NCBI GenBank assembly: GCA_031769625.1
Contig: JAUIMM010000885.1
Span: forward strand, 3,925,001 to 3,989,000
Direction: 5' to 3'
Source: Taudactylus pleione
Taxonomy: Eukaryota; Chordata; Amphibia; Anura; Myobatrachidae
DNA length: 64,000 bases
The notes below the pieces were generated by a model, which ran no database searches, had not been told where the DNA came from, and worked only from the letters and a program-made list of their open reading frames with translations. Positions within the stretch are counted from its first letter, which is position 1. Every line of letters starts with the position of its first letter. A program made the translations under genes and the position numbers. This document shows, piece by piece, positions 33,194 to 45,575 of this stretch.

Positions 33194-34678
33194 CAGGGCC
33201 GGATTAACGGGGGTGAAAGGGGCAATCGTCCCTGGGCCCCCACACATTAAGGTCCCCCACACTCACCAGGGTTAAAGTGGGCCGGAACAGGTGACAGAAC
33301 CAGTTCCACCTCCGCCGGCCCACCTAACCCTGGTGCTGCAGGGAGGGTCTATTTGCCGGCCGCCGGCTGAGATTTTGTTACCAGTGGGTGTCCGGCTCCC
33401 TCCCCAGAGTGGTAGCCGGAGCCGGAGGCTGGAGCTCTCTCCTGAGCTTCGGTTTCCGGCTCCCGCACTGCACTATGGGAGAGACGTCTCTCCCATAGTT
33501 CAGAGGAGCAGCCAGGCGGACCAGATGGCAGCTGACGCGGGAGCGGGGCTTAAGGTAAGTATTCAGTTTGGGGTTTTTTTTGTGGGCAAGCGGCTTCATT
33601 ATAGTGGGCACTACTACTGGGGGCAATACTTGGGGGGCATTACTATTGGGGGCACTACTACTGGGGACATTACTATTGGGGACATTACTTAAGGTGCAAT
33701 ACTACTGGTGGCATTACTCAGGGTGCATTATAATTGGGGGCTCTACTGCTGGGGGCATTACTAGTGGGGGAGTTTATACAGGTGGCACTACTGGGGCATT
33801 ACTATTGAGGGCACTACCACACGGAGCATTACTACTGGGGGAATTACTACAGGGGCCATGACTACTGAGGGTACTACTAATGGGGACATTGCATAGGGGG
33901 CACTGCATAAGGGGCTCCACTCCTGGGGGCACTACTACTGGGGCACGGCATAAAGGGCACCACTACTGTGGGCTATGCAAAAGGGGCACTACCACTGTGG
34001 GCACTGTCACTACTGGGGCCACTGCATAAGGGGCACCACTACTGGGGGCACTACAATAAGGAGCACTACCACTACAGGAGGCATTGCATAAGGGGCACTA
34101 CCACTACTAGGGGAACTGCATAAGGGGCACTACCACTACTGGAGGCACTGCATAAATAACACTACCACTACTAGGGGAACTGCATAAGGGGCACCACTAA
34201 TGGGGCCATTGCATAAGGGGCACTACTGCTGTGGGCATTGTGTAAGAGAACCCCATACTCAGAGGCATGCCTTTATTAGCTCTCTTTCTGTGCAGCTTAC
34301 TGCCTGTAGTGCGTCCCAGCCCCCTGCTCTGCAAGCAGTGTCTGACTATACCGAAGCGAGGCTGAGCTATTGCTGCCTCATCTCTCATCTCCCTGCAGTC
34401 CCAAGGAGCTCCACCGCAGATTAGAGAAAGAGGCCAGGAAATCTCCATCAGTCGACGGAGATCCTGGCCTCTTCCCTCCCCCCAATGGCAGTGACACGCC
34501 TCCATTTCGGGAGACGGAGGCCGTCGTCGCCCTGTCCCTCCCCCAAACAGCAGCAGACTGTCAATCACTGACAGTCTGCTGCCGCTCTGCGTGTGTTCAC
34601 GCAGGACATGTACTGCACATTCGCATTATGGGTCAGGCGCCTGCGCAGATTCCTGCCCACTGCTGAAGCAGGCCCTGT
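33194..34678. mobile_element. Possible hAT-type element holding a minisatellite
   Basis: CAGGGCCGGATTAAC at the left is a common hAT MITE end. CAGGCCCTG at 34670-34678 could be the other. The 8-bp flanks do not match, so the pairing is uncertain. Confidence 0.35.
33600..34230 (+). repeat. GGGGCACTACTACT-type minisatellite
   Basis: Short variable units (about 15-30 bp) with the core GGGGCATTACTACTG change gradually into GCATAAGGGGCACTACCACT units. Confidence 0.88.
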
Positions 34679-34720
34679 ATGTGTCTTCATAATTATGAAG
34701 TAGGAGAACTTGTGCACTTA

Positions 34721-35245
34721 GGGCCTTATTCAGAAAGGATCGCAAATCTGCTTATACGCGGGTTGCTAATATCACCGGTGCTATTTAAATGTGTGCATTC
34801 ACATTGCGAACGCAGCCTGACATAAGGACGCCCACTTCCCTTTACTCACACCCGTATACTAGGGGAACATAGCTAAACAATCGGTAACATCGAGTAACAT
34901 CGGACTCCTACGCACAGTTAAGGCATGTCAGACCTCACTCAGGAATTGCTAACTTGTGCGCACGCTATGAGACCTCAGGCGGCATCTGGTAGTGCAGTGA
35001 ATAATTTACGCACGCCCTTGAAACGGCCTGCGAAGCACTGGCACACCTGCGTCCGGCCGACCACTCCCCCATCACCACCCACAAACGGCGCTTCCTGTCA
35101 ATCACTTTGCTCTGGGTCTGCGTAGCCTCTGCAAATGCAGTTCCCATCGCAATTGCTAGTTCACGCACTGCGATGCATGCGCAATGCGAATTAATAGACC
35201 GATTGCGTGCGTATTAGCAATTGCGTTCCTTGCTGAATCAGGCCC
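34721..35245. mobile_element. MITE with GGGCCTTATTCAG ends
   Basis: GGGCCTTATTCAG and CTGAATCAGGCCC pair as inverted ends, 525 bp apart. The interior is richer in CGCA-type words than its flanks. The target duplication is unclear. Confidence 0.58.
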
Positions 35246-35254
35246 TTCGTTTTG

Positions 35255-35360
35255 CAGCAGGTGCCCAAAGCAACCAATCAGCTTTTAACTCCTTTCTCTA
35301 GCACAGTCTATCCAATGCCAGCTAGAAGCTGATTGGTTGGTCTTTGGGCAGCTTCTCCGT
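35255..35360. mobile_element. CCAAT-bearing foldback fragment
   Basis: GCCCAAAGCAACCAATCAGC faces GCTGATTGGTTGGTCTTTGG. The outer ends are degraded. Confidence 0.55.
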
Positions 35361-36260
35361 ACTTATACATTCACGTGGTAAGGGTAGGGGCACGGCATTA
35401 TCAATAGGATGCGCCAAGATAAATGCAGGAAACCTTTATGTTACAATGCCACTGCAGCAGGGTTAGACACTGACACCGCGATGACGTGATGAACACTTCT
35501 GTCATGTTATATTATTATCAGACCGCGGTAATTAAAAGTGAACCATCTTCGGCTGAAATTATTACTCCAATTCATTAGTTTAAAACCACCTTGTAAAGAT
35601 TTCATTGTATGGATTGTAATAAAGCAGAATCTGTTAGACAGACGTATTGTTTCCTCGATGTACCTAATGCATGTTAATGAGAGTGGTATATAGGTGCCAT
35701 TTGTTATTTGTGATAATGTACAGCCTGGGGAAGATAGCAAATTAGGGAAGCTGCAGAATCACAAATCACCTCGGTCCCTTCTGGGGACCTGTGACACGGG
35801 CTCATTAATTTATATAGGGATCCGGAAAATATCAATATATCATCAATATTTACTGGGGGGTTTTAGAACGTGCAATATTTATGAGATAAAGACTCTTTGT
35901 GCATTTCCACGTGATTGCGGATTCCATTGACATTTACAGAGAATCTGCCTTCTCTACAGCAAATGGAACTACGCACAGCGTTTGTGTATCCGATGCAGGC
36001 CAGTCAGGCAGGGGTGCAGTAAACGGCCGGGTCACAAGCAACATTTTAAATTGGTTTCCAGAGACCACCCCAGAGCCAGTGCATCTATTCATATCACTCA
36101 TGGAGCATTGTAATCGCCATCGTGTCACGTTTACCTGTTGTATCATTTTTTTATTTTTGCCTGCGAAATATTCCTTCTCAATAATTATTAGGGCGGAAGC
36201 AATATCAGCCCCAACCATACAGTAAAGCTGCCATTGCTGACCTGCTTTCTGGCACCTTTG
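35361..36260. other. Unassigned sequence
   Basis: Nothing recognised up to the start of the satellite. Confidence 0.5.
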
Positions 36261-39200
36261 TAACAAGAGAGAAACTTCAGTAACAGCAAAAAATGTACCA
36301 ACCACTGTATAAAATGTACCAGTCACTATAGAAGATGAACCAGTCACTATATAAAAAGAACCAGTCACTATATAAAAAGAACCAGTCACTATATAAAATG
36401 AACCAGTCACTATATAAAATGTAGCAGTCACTATATAAAATGAACCAGTCACTATATAAAAAGAACCAGTCACTATATAAAATGAACCAGTCACTATATA
36501 AAATGTAGCAGTCACTATATAAAATGAACCAGTCACTATATAAAAAGAACCAGTCACTATATAAAATGAACCAGTCACTATATAAAATGTAGCAGTCACT
36601 ATATAAAATGAACCAGTCACTATATAAAAAGAACCAGTCACTATATAAAATGAACCAGTCACTATATAAAATGTAGCAGTCACTATATAAAATGAACCAG
36701 TCACTATATAAAAAGAACCAGACACTATATAAAATGAACCAGTCACTATATAAAATGTAGCAGTCACTATATAAAATGAACCAGTCACTATATAAAAAGA
36801 ACCAGTCACTATATAAAATGTAGCAGTCACTATATAAAATAAACCAGTCACTATATAATATCTAGCAGTCACTATATAAAATGTAGCAGTCACTATATAA
36901 AAAGAACCAGTCACTATATAAAATGTACCAGTCATTATATAAAATGTAGCAGTCACTATATAAAATGAACCAGTCACTATATAAAATGTAGCAGTCACTA
37001 TATAAAATGAACCAGTCACTATATAAAATGTAGCAGTCACTATATAAAATGAACCAGTCACTATATAAAATTTAGCAGTCACTATATAAAATGAACCAGT
37101 CACTATATAAAATGTAGCATTCACTATATAAAATGAACCAGTCACTATATAATATCTAGCAGTCACTATATAAAATGTAGCAGTCACTATATAAAAAGAA
37201 CCAGTCACTATATAAAATGTACCAGTCATTATATAAAATGTAGCAGTCACTATATAAAATGAACCAGTCACTATATAAAATGTAGCAGTCATTATATAAA
37301 ATGAACCAGTCACTATATAAAATGTAGCAGTCACTATATAAAAAGAACCAGTCACTATATAAAAAGAACCAGACACTATATAAAATGAACCAGTCACTAT
37401 ATAAAATGTAGCAGTCACTATATAAAATGAACCAGTCACTATATAAAAAGAACCAGTCACTATATAAAATGTAGCAGTCACTATATAAAATAAACCAGTC
37501 ACTATATAATATCTAGCAGTCACTATATAAAATGTAGCAGTCACTATATAAAAAGAACCAGTCACTATATAAAATGTACCAGTCATTATATAAAAAGTAG
37601 CAGTCACTATATAAAATGAACCAGTCACTATATAAAATGTAGCAGTCACTATATAAAATGAACCAGTCACTATATAAAATGTAGCAGTCACTATATAAAA
37701 TGAACCAGTCACTATATAAAATTTAGCAGTCACTATATAAAATGAACCAGTCACTATATAAAATGTAGCATTCACTATATAAAATGAACCAGTCACTATA
37801 TAATATCTACCAGTCACTATATAAAATGTAGCAGTCACTATATAAAAAGAACCAGTCACTATATAAAAAGAACCAGTCACTATATAAAATGTACTAGTCA
37901 TTATATAAAATGTAGCAGTCACTATATAAAATGAACCAGTCACTATATAAAATGTAGCAGTCATTATATAAAATGAACCAGTCACTATATAAAATGTAGC
38001 AGTCACTATTTAAAATGAACCAGTCACTATACAAAATGTAGCAGTCACTATATAAGATGTACCAGTCACTATATAAAATGTAGCAGTCACTATATAAAAT
38101 GAACCAGTCACTATATAAAATGTAGCAGTCACTATATAAGATGTACCAGTCACTATACAAATGTTGCATTCACTATATAAAATGTAGCAGTCACTATATA
38201 AAATGAACCAGTCACTATATAAAATGTAGCAGTCACTATATAAAATGAACCAGTCACTATATAATATGTAGCAGTCACTATACAAAATGTAGCAGTCACT
38301 ATATAAAATGAACCAGTCACTATATAAAATGAACCAGTCACTATATAAAATGTAGCAGTCACTATATAAAATGTAGCAGTCACTATATAATATGTAGCAG
38401 TCACTATACAAAATGTAGCAGTCACTATATAAAATGTAGCAGTCACAATATAAAATGAACCAGTCACTATATAAAATGTACCAGTCACTATATAAAATGA
38501 ACCAGTCACTATATAATATGTAGCAGTCACTATACAAAATGTAGCAGTCACTATATAAAATGTAGCATTCACTATATAAAATGAACCAGTCACTATACAA
38601 AATGTAGCAGTCACTATATAAAATGTAGCAGTCACTATATAAAAAGAACCAGTCACTATATAAAATGAACCAGTCACTATATAAAATGAACCAGTCACTA
38701 TACAAATGTAGCATTCACTATATAAAATGTAGCAGTCACTATATAAAATGAACCAGTCACCATATAAAATGTAGCAGTCACTATATAAAATGAACCAGTC
38801 ACTATATAATATGTAGCAGTCACTATACAAAATGTAGCAGTCACTATATAAAATGAACCAGTCACTATATAAAATGTACCAGTCACTATATAAAATGAAC
38901 CAGTCACTATATAAAATGAACCAGTCACTATATAAAATGTAGCAGTAACTATATAATATGTAGCAGTCACTATACAAAATGTAGCAGTCACTATATAAAA
39001 TGAACCAGTCACTATATAATATGTAGCAGTCACAATATAAAATGAACCAGTCACTATACAAAATGTAGCATTCACTATACAAAATGTAGCAGTCACTATA
39101 TAAAATTAACCAGTCACTATATAAAATGAACCAGTCACTATACAAAATGTAGCAGTCACTATATAAAATGAACCAGTCACTATATAAAATGAACCAGTCA

Positions 39201-41090
39201 CTATATAAAATGTAGCAGTCACTATATAAAATGAACAAGTCACTATACAAAATGTAGCAGTCACTATATAAAATTAACCAGTCACTATATAAAATTAACC
39301 AGTCACTATATAAGATGTAGCAGTCACTATATAAAATGAACCAGTCACTATATAATATGTAGCAGTCACTATACAAAATGTAGCAGTCACTATATAAAAT
39401 CAACCAGTCACTATATAAAATGTACCAGTCACTATATAAAATGAACCAGTCACTATATAAAATGAACCAGTCACTATATAAAATGTAGCAGTCACTATAT
39501 AATATGTAGCATTCACTATACAAAATGTAGCAGTCACTATATAATATGAACCAGTCACTATATAATATGTATCAGTCACAATATAAAATGAACCAGTCAC
39601 TATACAAAATGTAGCATTCACTATATAAAATGTAGCAGTCACTATATAAAATGAACCAGTCACTATACAAAATGTAGCAGTCACTATACAAAATGTAGCA
39701 GTCACTATATAAAATGAACCAATCACTATATAATATGTAGCAGTCACTATACAAAATGTAGCAGTCACTATATAAAATGAACCAGTCACTATATAATATG
39801 TAGCAGTCACTATACAAAATGTAGCAGTCACTATATAAAATGAACCAGTCACTATATAAAATGTACCAGTCACTATATAAAATGAACCAGTCACTATATA
39901 AAATGAACCAGTCACTATATAAAATGTAGCAGTAACTATATAATATGTAGCAGTCACTATACAAAATGTAGCAGTCACTATATAAAATAAACCAGTCACT
40001 ATATAATATGTAGCAGTCACAATATAAAATGAACCAGTCACTATACAAAATGTAGCATTCACTATATAAAATGTAGCAGTCACTATATAAAATGAACCAG
40101 TCACTATACAAAATGTAGCAGTCACTATATAAAATGAACCAGTCACTATATAATATGTAGCAGTCACTATACAAAATGTAGCAGTCACTATATAAAATGA
40201 ACCAGTCACTATATAAAATGTACCAGTCACTATATAAAATGAACCAGTCACTATATAAAATGAACCAGTCACTATATAAAATGTAGCAGTCACTATACAA
40301 AATGTAGCAGTCACTATATAAAATGAACCAGTCACTATATAATATGTAGCAGTCACTATACAAAATGTAGCAGTCACTATATAAAATGAACCAGTCACTA
40401 TATAAAATGTACCAGTCACTATATAAAATGAACCAGTCACTATATAAAATGAACCAGTCACTATATAAAATGTAGCAGTAACTATATAATATGTAGCAGT
40501 CACTATACAAAATGTAGCAGTCACTATATAAAATAAACCAGTCACTATATAATATGTAGCAGTCACAATATAAAATGAACCAGTCACTATACAAAATGTA
40601 GCATTCACTATATAAAATGTAGCAGTCACTATATAAAATTAACCAGTCACTATACAAAATGTAGCAGTCACTATATAAAATGAACCAGTCACTATATAAT
40701 ATGTAGCAGTCACTATACAAAATGTAGCAGTCACTATATAAAATGAACCAGTCACTATATAAAATGAACCAGTCACTATATAAAATGTAGCATTCACTAT
40801 ATAAAATGAACCAGTCACTATATAAAAAGAACCAGTCACTATATAAGATGTACCAGTCACTATATAAAATGTAGCAGTCACTATATAAAATGAACCAGTC
40901 ACTATATAAAATGAAACAGTCACTATATAAAATGAACAAGTCACTATACAAAATGTAGCAGTCACTATATAAAATTAACCAGTCACTATATATAATGTAG
41001 CAGTCGCTAAAGAAAATAATCCAGTCAGTATAGAAAATGTACCAGTCACTATACATTATGTAGTGTAACAGTCACTATAGACAACAAATG
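36261..41090 (+). repeat. 21-bp satellite with higher-order repeats
   Basis: The core unit is AACCAGTCACTATATAAAAT or a GTAGCAGTC variant, repeated about 230 times. Variant units are ordered. A four-unit (84-bp) pattern repeats about five times at about 36372-36800. A block of about 651 bp (31 units) is duplicated: the marker TAATATCTAGCAGTC at about 36858 and 37151 recurs at about 37508 and, as TACCAGTC, 37801. A 546-bp (26-unit) block is duplicated: CAGTAACTATATAATATG at 39930 recurs at 40476. The period of seven codons produces long but meaningless open frames on the minus strand. Confidence 0.95.
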
Positions 41091-41489
41091 ACTTTAGATA
41101 AAGATGTGTAGAGCACTGTATACAACACAGATGTCAATGAAGATATTTTACTTTAATTACACAGGTCTGCGATAAAAAAGCTTTTTAAACAAATTTATAG
41201 ATTTGCGGCTTCTGAACACGAAAATGACTCCCGATTTTGTATATCACATCACGTTTTTCTGCAAAATGTGAATTTATGAATATGTAATTTTTTTCATATT
41301 CTTTAAGTAATAAATGTATTCTGCCTGCATTTATTATAAAACATTGTCTTAAATAAATTCAGTCGGTAGTATAGAACGTTGCAATTCAGTTCTCGTCATA
41401 AAACTTCCCCCCCGCCCAGTGCCAGATTAAGGTCCACATGGGCCTGGAGCTTAACTTTACAAAGGGCCTAAACCCCATACTGTCTAAAG

Positions 41490-41860
41490 TAGTGTTTTTC
41501 AACCACTGTGCCGTGGCACGGGCCACGAGCGGTTGTCAAGTGTGCCGCAGCAATCAGCTCAGCGCACTTGTACTGTAATGTGTGTTATTCCTGAGGAGGC
41601 CAATGTAGTGTGTTTTATTCCTGAGGAGGCCAATGTAGTGTGTTTTATTCCTGAGGAGGCCAATGTAGTGTGTTTTATTCCTGAGGAGGCCAATGTAGTG
41701 TGTTTTATTCCTGTGGGGGCCAATATGTGTGTATATTTTTATGTGGGAGCCAAAGTTTATGTTTTTCATTGGTCACTCACAATGCATAGCTGGACAGTGT
41801 GCCTTGGCAATTTTAAAATCTTGTTTAGTGTGCTCAAGTTGAAAAGGTTGAAAATCACTG
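41490..41860. mobile_element. hAT MITE with exact 8-bp target duplication and 30-bp repeats
   Basis: The ends TAGTGTTTTTCAACC and GGTTGAAAATCACTG are flanked by GTCTAAAG on both sides (41482-41489 and 41861-41868). The interior has about five tandem 30-bp units with the core CCTGAGGAGGCCAATGTAGT (41590-41720). Confidence 0.9.
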
Positions 41861-42040
41861 GTCTAAAGGAACATTGCACCCACACAACAACTACAACAAA
41901 GTGAGCTGGCCAAGGTGGAACCAAATACAACACAGTTTTGCCCTGTGCCGGCTCATTTTAACCCCTGCTTACCACCACACACACAGTACACACTACACAC
42001 ACACAGTACATATACAGTACACACCACTCATACAGTACAA

Positions 42041-42359
42041 GTGAATTCAAAATTTTTAGGCAAAGTCAAGGATCCAAACTACAAAGAAATAGTCAGGGAA
42101 ATGCTTAATAGTTACAGAAACCTTGGCTGCAATATGAGTTTAAAGGTACATTTTTTTGAATTCCCTTATTGAGCATTTCCAGAATAATCTCAGAGACTAC
42201 AGTGAAGAACAGGGTGAACGGTTCCACCAAGACGTTAAAGATGTAGAAAGAAGATACCAGGGTCGTTGGGACGTCAGCATGATGGCTGACTACTGCTGGA
42301 TGATACACAGTGATGACACAGAAAAGCTTATACGCGAAAAGCGACAAAACAAAATTTGA
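42041..42359 (+). pseudogene. Fragment of an unnamed transposon-associated protein
   Basis: One frame reads NYKEIVREMLNSYRNLGCNM then SLKVHFF and ends. After a frameshift near 42155 another reads NNLRDYSEEQGERFHQDV, then ERRYQGRWDVSMMADYCWM, to a stop at 42357-42359. These motifs resemble a conserved protein family that I recall from hypothetical proteins of insects and cnidarians. I cannot name it or assign a catalytic role. Its place inside a TIR-bounded element suggests it is the C-terminal end of that element's transposase or accessory protein. Upstream coding sequence is missing. Confidence 0.5.
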
Positions 42360-42681
42360 AGACAAAAAAAAAAACAAGATATTAACGATTTTTTCAATTA
42401 TGGTTTTTTTTCTATTATTGTTTGATTTTATTGTTATTTTATTATGTAATTAAGACAAAAACACAGTGATATCATCTACACTTCTTTGTATTTCACAATA
42501 AACATGTCAAAAACAATTAAACTTCTTGTTTTTTCTTAAAAATGTATGTAACCCCCTTATAGGTAAATATGATGTGGTCATTTGTTTAATATACTATTTC
42601 TTGATGTACACAGTATAATTAAGAATATAAAAGTATTATTAAAAAAGCTTTCAATACCTTAAATTTCGCAGACCTGTGTAA

Positions 42682-42910
42682 TTTCAATACATAAGAACTA
42701 AATATAAAACATATAAACCATACACATAAAATCTTATAAAAATTGATGATGGAGAAATATTTTGTTAATAATTTACTTCCAGTCCAGCCAAGCGTTTTGA
42801 TAATGCTCTTATTCTACTGTAAAAGTTAGTCTGCACAAGCTAGAGGTTAGTAAGCCAGCAAATTGTTCAGTCAAATGTAAGCAGGGTTAGTTTGTAAGCA
42901 TACAAAAAAC
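42682..42910. other. Unassigned sequence between satellite blocks
   Basis: AT-rich, no motif recognised. Confidence 0.5.
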
Positions 42911-44110
42911 ATAGACAACATACCAGTCACTAAAGAAAATGTACCAGTCACTATAGAATATGTAAAAGTCACTATAGAAAACATACCAGTCACTATAGCA
43001 AATGTACCAATCACTATTTTAGAAAACAAAACAGTCACTATAGTAGATCACATAACAGTCACTACAGAAAACATACTAGTGACTATAGAAAATGTACCAG
43101 TTGCTGTAGAAAACATAACAGTGGCTATTGAAAACATACTAGTCATAGTTACTATAGAAAACATAACAGTCGCTACAGAAAATGTGACAGTCGCTAAAGA
43201 AAACATAACAGTCATTATAGAAAATGTAACAGTCACAATAGAAGACATACAGGTCACTACAGAAAACATAACAGCCACTAACGAAAATGTACCAGTCACT
43301 ATAGAAAATGTAACATTCACTATAGAAAACGTACCAGTCTTGATTAAAAAATGTACCAGGTACTATAAAAAACATGTACCAGTCGCTACAGTCAATGTGC
43401 CAGTTGCTATGGAAAATGTACCAGTCACTATAGAAAATTGAATAGTCACTATAGGAAATGTACCAGTCACTATAGAAAATGTAACAGTCACTATAGAAAA
43501 CGTAACGGTCACTATAAAAAATTGAATAGTCACTATAGGAAATGTACCAGTCACTATAGGAAATGTAGCAGTCACTATAGAAAATGTAACAGTCACTATA
43601 GGAAATGTACCAGTCACTATAGAAAATTGAATAGTCACTATAGGAAATGTACCAGTCACTATTGGAAATGTAGCAGTCACTATAGAAAATGTAACAGTCA
43701 CTATAGGAAATGTACCAGTCACTATAGGAAATGTAACAGTCACTATAGGAAATGTACCAGTCACTATAGAAAATTTAACAGTCACTATAGGAAATGTAAC
43801 AGTCACTATAGAAAACGTAACGGTCACTATAGAAAATTGAATAGTCACTATAGGAAATGTACCAGTCACTATAGGAAATGTACCAGTCACTATAGGAAAT
43901 GTACCAGTCACTATAGGAAATGTACCAGTCACTATAGAAAAATATATCAGTTGCTATAAAAAATGGTACAGTTGCTACATAAAACCACCAGTCGCTAAAG
44001 GAAATGTACCAGTTGCTGTAGAAAACATAATAGTCACTATAGAAAACATAAGTCACTATAGAAAAGTTACTGTACGAGTCACTATAGAAATGTAGCAGTC
44101 ATCTGTGGTC
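42911..44110 (+). repeat. 21-bp satellite, second block
   Basis: It is related to the block left of the inserted transposon, but most units read CAGTCACTATAGAAAATGTA or end ATAGGAAATGTAC. The units are more diverse than on the left. The period is mostly 21 bp. Confidence 0.93.
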
Positions 44111-44545
44111 AGCCATGATAAAATTAACCAATAAAATACAATTGGAGCGTTAAGTACAAATGGATGCATTTTTTATTAAATGTATAGCAATGCAGTGGGC
44201 ATGATCGTTACAATGTTTCTGTGGTTCAGGTGGTGTCAGATTGCACCATTTCTCACAACAAAAGATGCTCCAACTTTTAATTAAACACTAAAATGTTGAG
44301 GCTGATTCAGTGATGGTTGATAATGCATCCATGTTCACAGTTGCTCTCACAATAGTGGTTGCGGGAATAGGCAAATGCTAATCACAGCTTTGCGCTCCAC
44401 AGCGCGATGGAGTGTACGAGCGGTGAGACACCCGCTTTCAGGCTCCACGGTCTGTGCTTTTGCGATTGAGATTGTAAACACTACTACATTGATGCAGCAT
44501 TGGTCACACCATCAATATTTGCGGTAGCCAAGGGTCTACTCTAGC
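44111..44545. other. Unassigned sequence
   Basis: GGCTGATTCAGTGATGG near 44301 faintly resembles the GGGCCTGATTCAG ends. No right end found. Confidence 0.35.
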
Positions 44546-45575
44546 TACTCTTCTACCATACTCTGGTGGTAGACATGCTAGAGGTGGTAGACACGTTTCA
44601 AGTGGTAGACATGCTCCAAGAGGTTGTAGAAATTTTGCAGGTGGTAGACACGCTCCAAGTGGTAGAAACACTGCAGTGGTAGACACTCTGTGGTTGTAGA
44701 CATGCTCCAAGTGGTAGACACACATCAAGTGGTAGAATCACTGTGGTGGTAGACACACTGTGGTAGAAGACATGCCCCAGGTGGTAGACACACTCTACGT
44801 GGTAGACACACTTCAAGTGGTAGAATCACTGTGGTAGTAGACACGCTGTGGTAGTAGACATTCTCTAGGTGGTAGACACATTTCAAGTGGTAGAAACACT
44901 GCTGTGGTAGACATGCCCCAAGTGGTAGACACACTTCAAGTGGTAGAAACACTGCAGTGGTAGACACGATGTGGTAGTAGACATTCTCTAGGTGATAGAC
45001 ACTCTTCAAGTGGTAGAAACACTGCGGTGGTAGACACGCTGTGCTAGTAGACATTCTCTAGGTGGTAGACACACTTCAAGTGGTAGAAACACTGCGGTGG
45101 TAGACACGCTGTGATAGTAGACATTCTCTAGGTGGTAGACATACTTCAAGTGGTAGAAACACTGTTGTGGTAGACATGCTCTAATTGGTAGACACGCTGT
45201 GGTGATAGACATGCCCCAGGTGGTAGACACACTTCAAGTGGTAGACACGCTGTGGTGGTAGACATGCCCCAGGGGTCGACATGCTCTGGTGGTAGACATG
45301 CTCTGGTGGCAGTTATGCTATGCCCCTGAGGTAGACACACTCTGATGGTAGACATACCCCAAATGATAGACATTCTCTGGTGGTAGAAACGCCCCAAACA
45401 ATAGATATGCTCTGGTGGTAGACATGTCCCAAATGATAGACATGCCCCAAATGATAGACATGCTCTGGTGGTAGACATGTCCCAAATGATAGACACACTC
45501 TGATGGTACACATGCCCAAATGATAGACAAGCTCCCATGGTAGACATGCTCTGGTGGTAGATATGTCCTGGTGGG
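44546..45575 (+). repeat. GGTAGACA-based minisatellite
   Basis: About 55 short units of roughly 18 bp (GTGGTAGACACACTTCAA, GTGGTAGACATGCTCTG and others) are arranged in larger composite units. A CCAAATGATAGACATG subtype dominates the right end. The minus-strand open frames (CLPPGACLP and similar) are repeat by-products. Confidence 0.92.

Larger units (their letters stand above)
41157..42681 (+). mobile_element. DNA transposon with 16-bp perfect ends, unnamed family
   Basis: TTACACAGGTCTGCGA at 41157 and its exact inverse at 42666-42681 bound it. If the ends start at ACACAGG, AATT flanks both sides as a 4-bp duplication. It split the 21-bp satellite. Next to the ends are AAAAAAGCTTTTTAA and TTAAAAAAGCTTTC, which extend the inverted symmetry. 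It contains a broken coding region at 42041-42359 and a nested hAT MITE. Confidence 0.72.

Noticed and set aside
33194..34678. Confident hAT element
   Set aside because: The left end is hAT-like, but the 8-bp flanks do not match, so it was kept only as a possibility.
35934..38006. 690-codon minus-strand open frame of FYIVTGS repeats
   Set aside because: It follows entirely from a 21-bp, stop-free tandem repeat. Other phases are also open and no start context or domain supports a gene.
39400..41056. Long overlapping minus-strand frames (409 and 494 codons)
   Set aside because: Same satellite by-product; two frames overlap over the same bases.
36261..41090. Possible CRISPR-like array
   Set aside because: There are no unique spacers; the units are contiguous 21-bp tandem copies in a eukaryotic sequence.
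43363..43959. Open frames of TFPIVTG and SHYRKCT repeats
   Set aside because: Satellite by-product on both strands.
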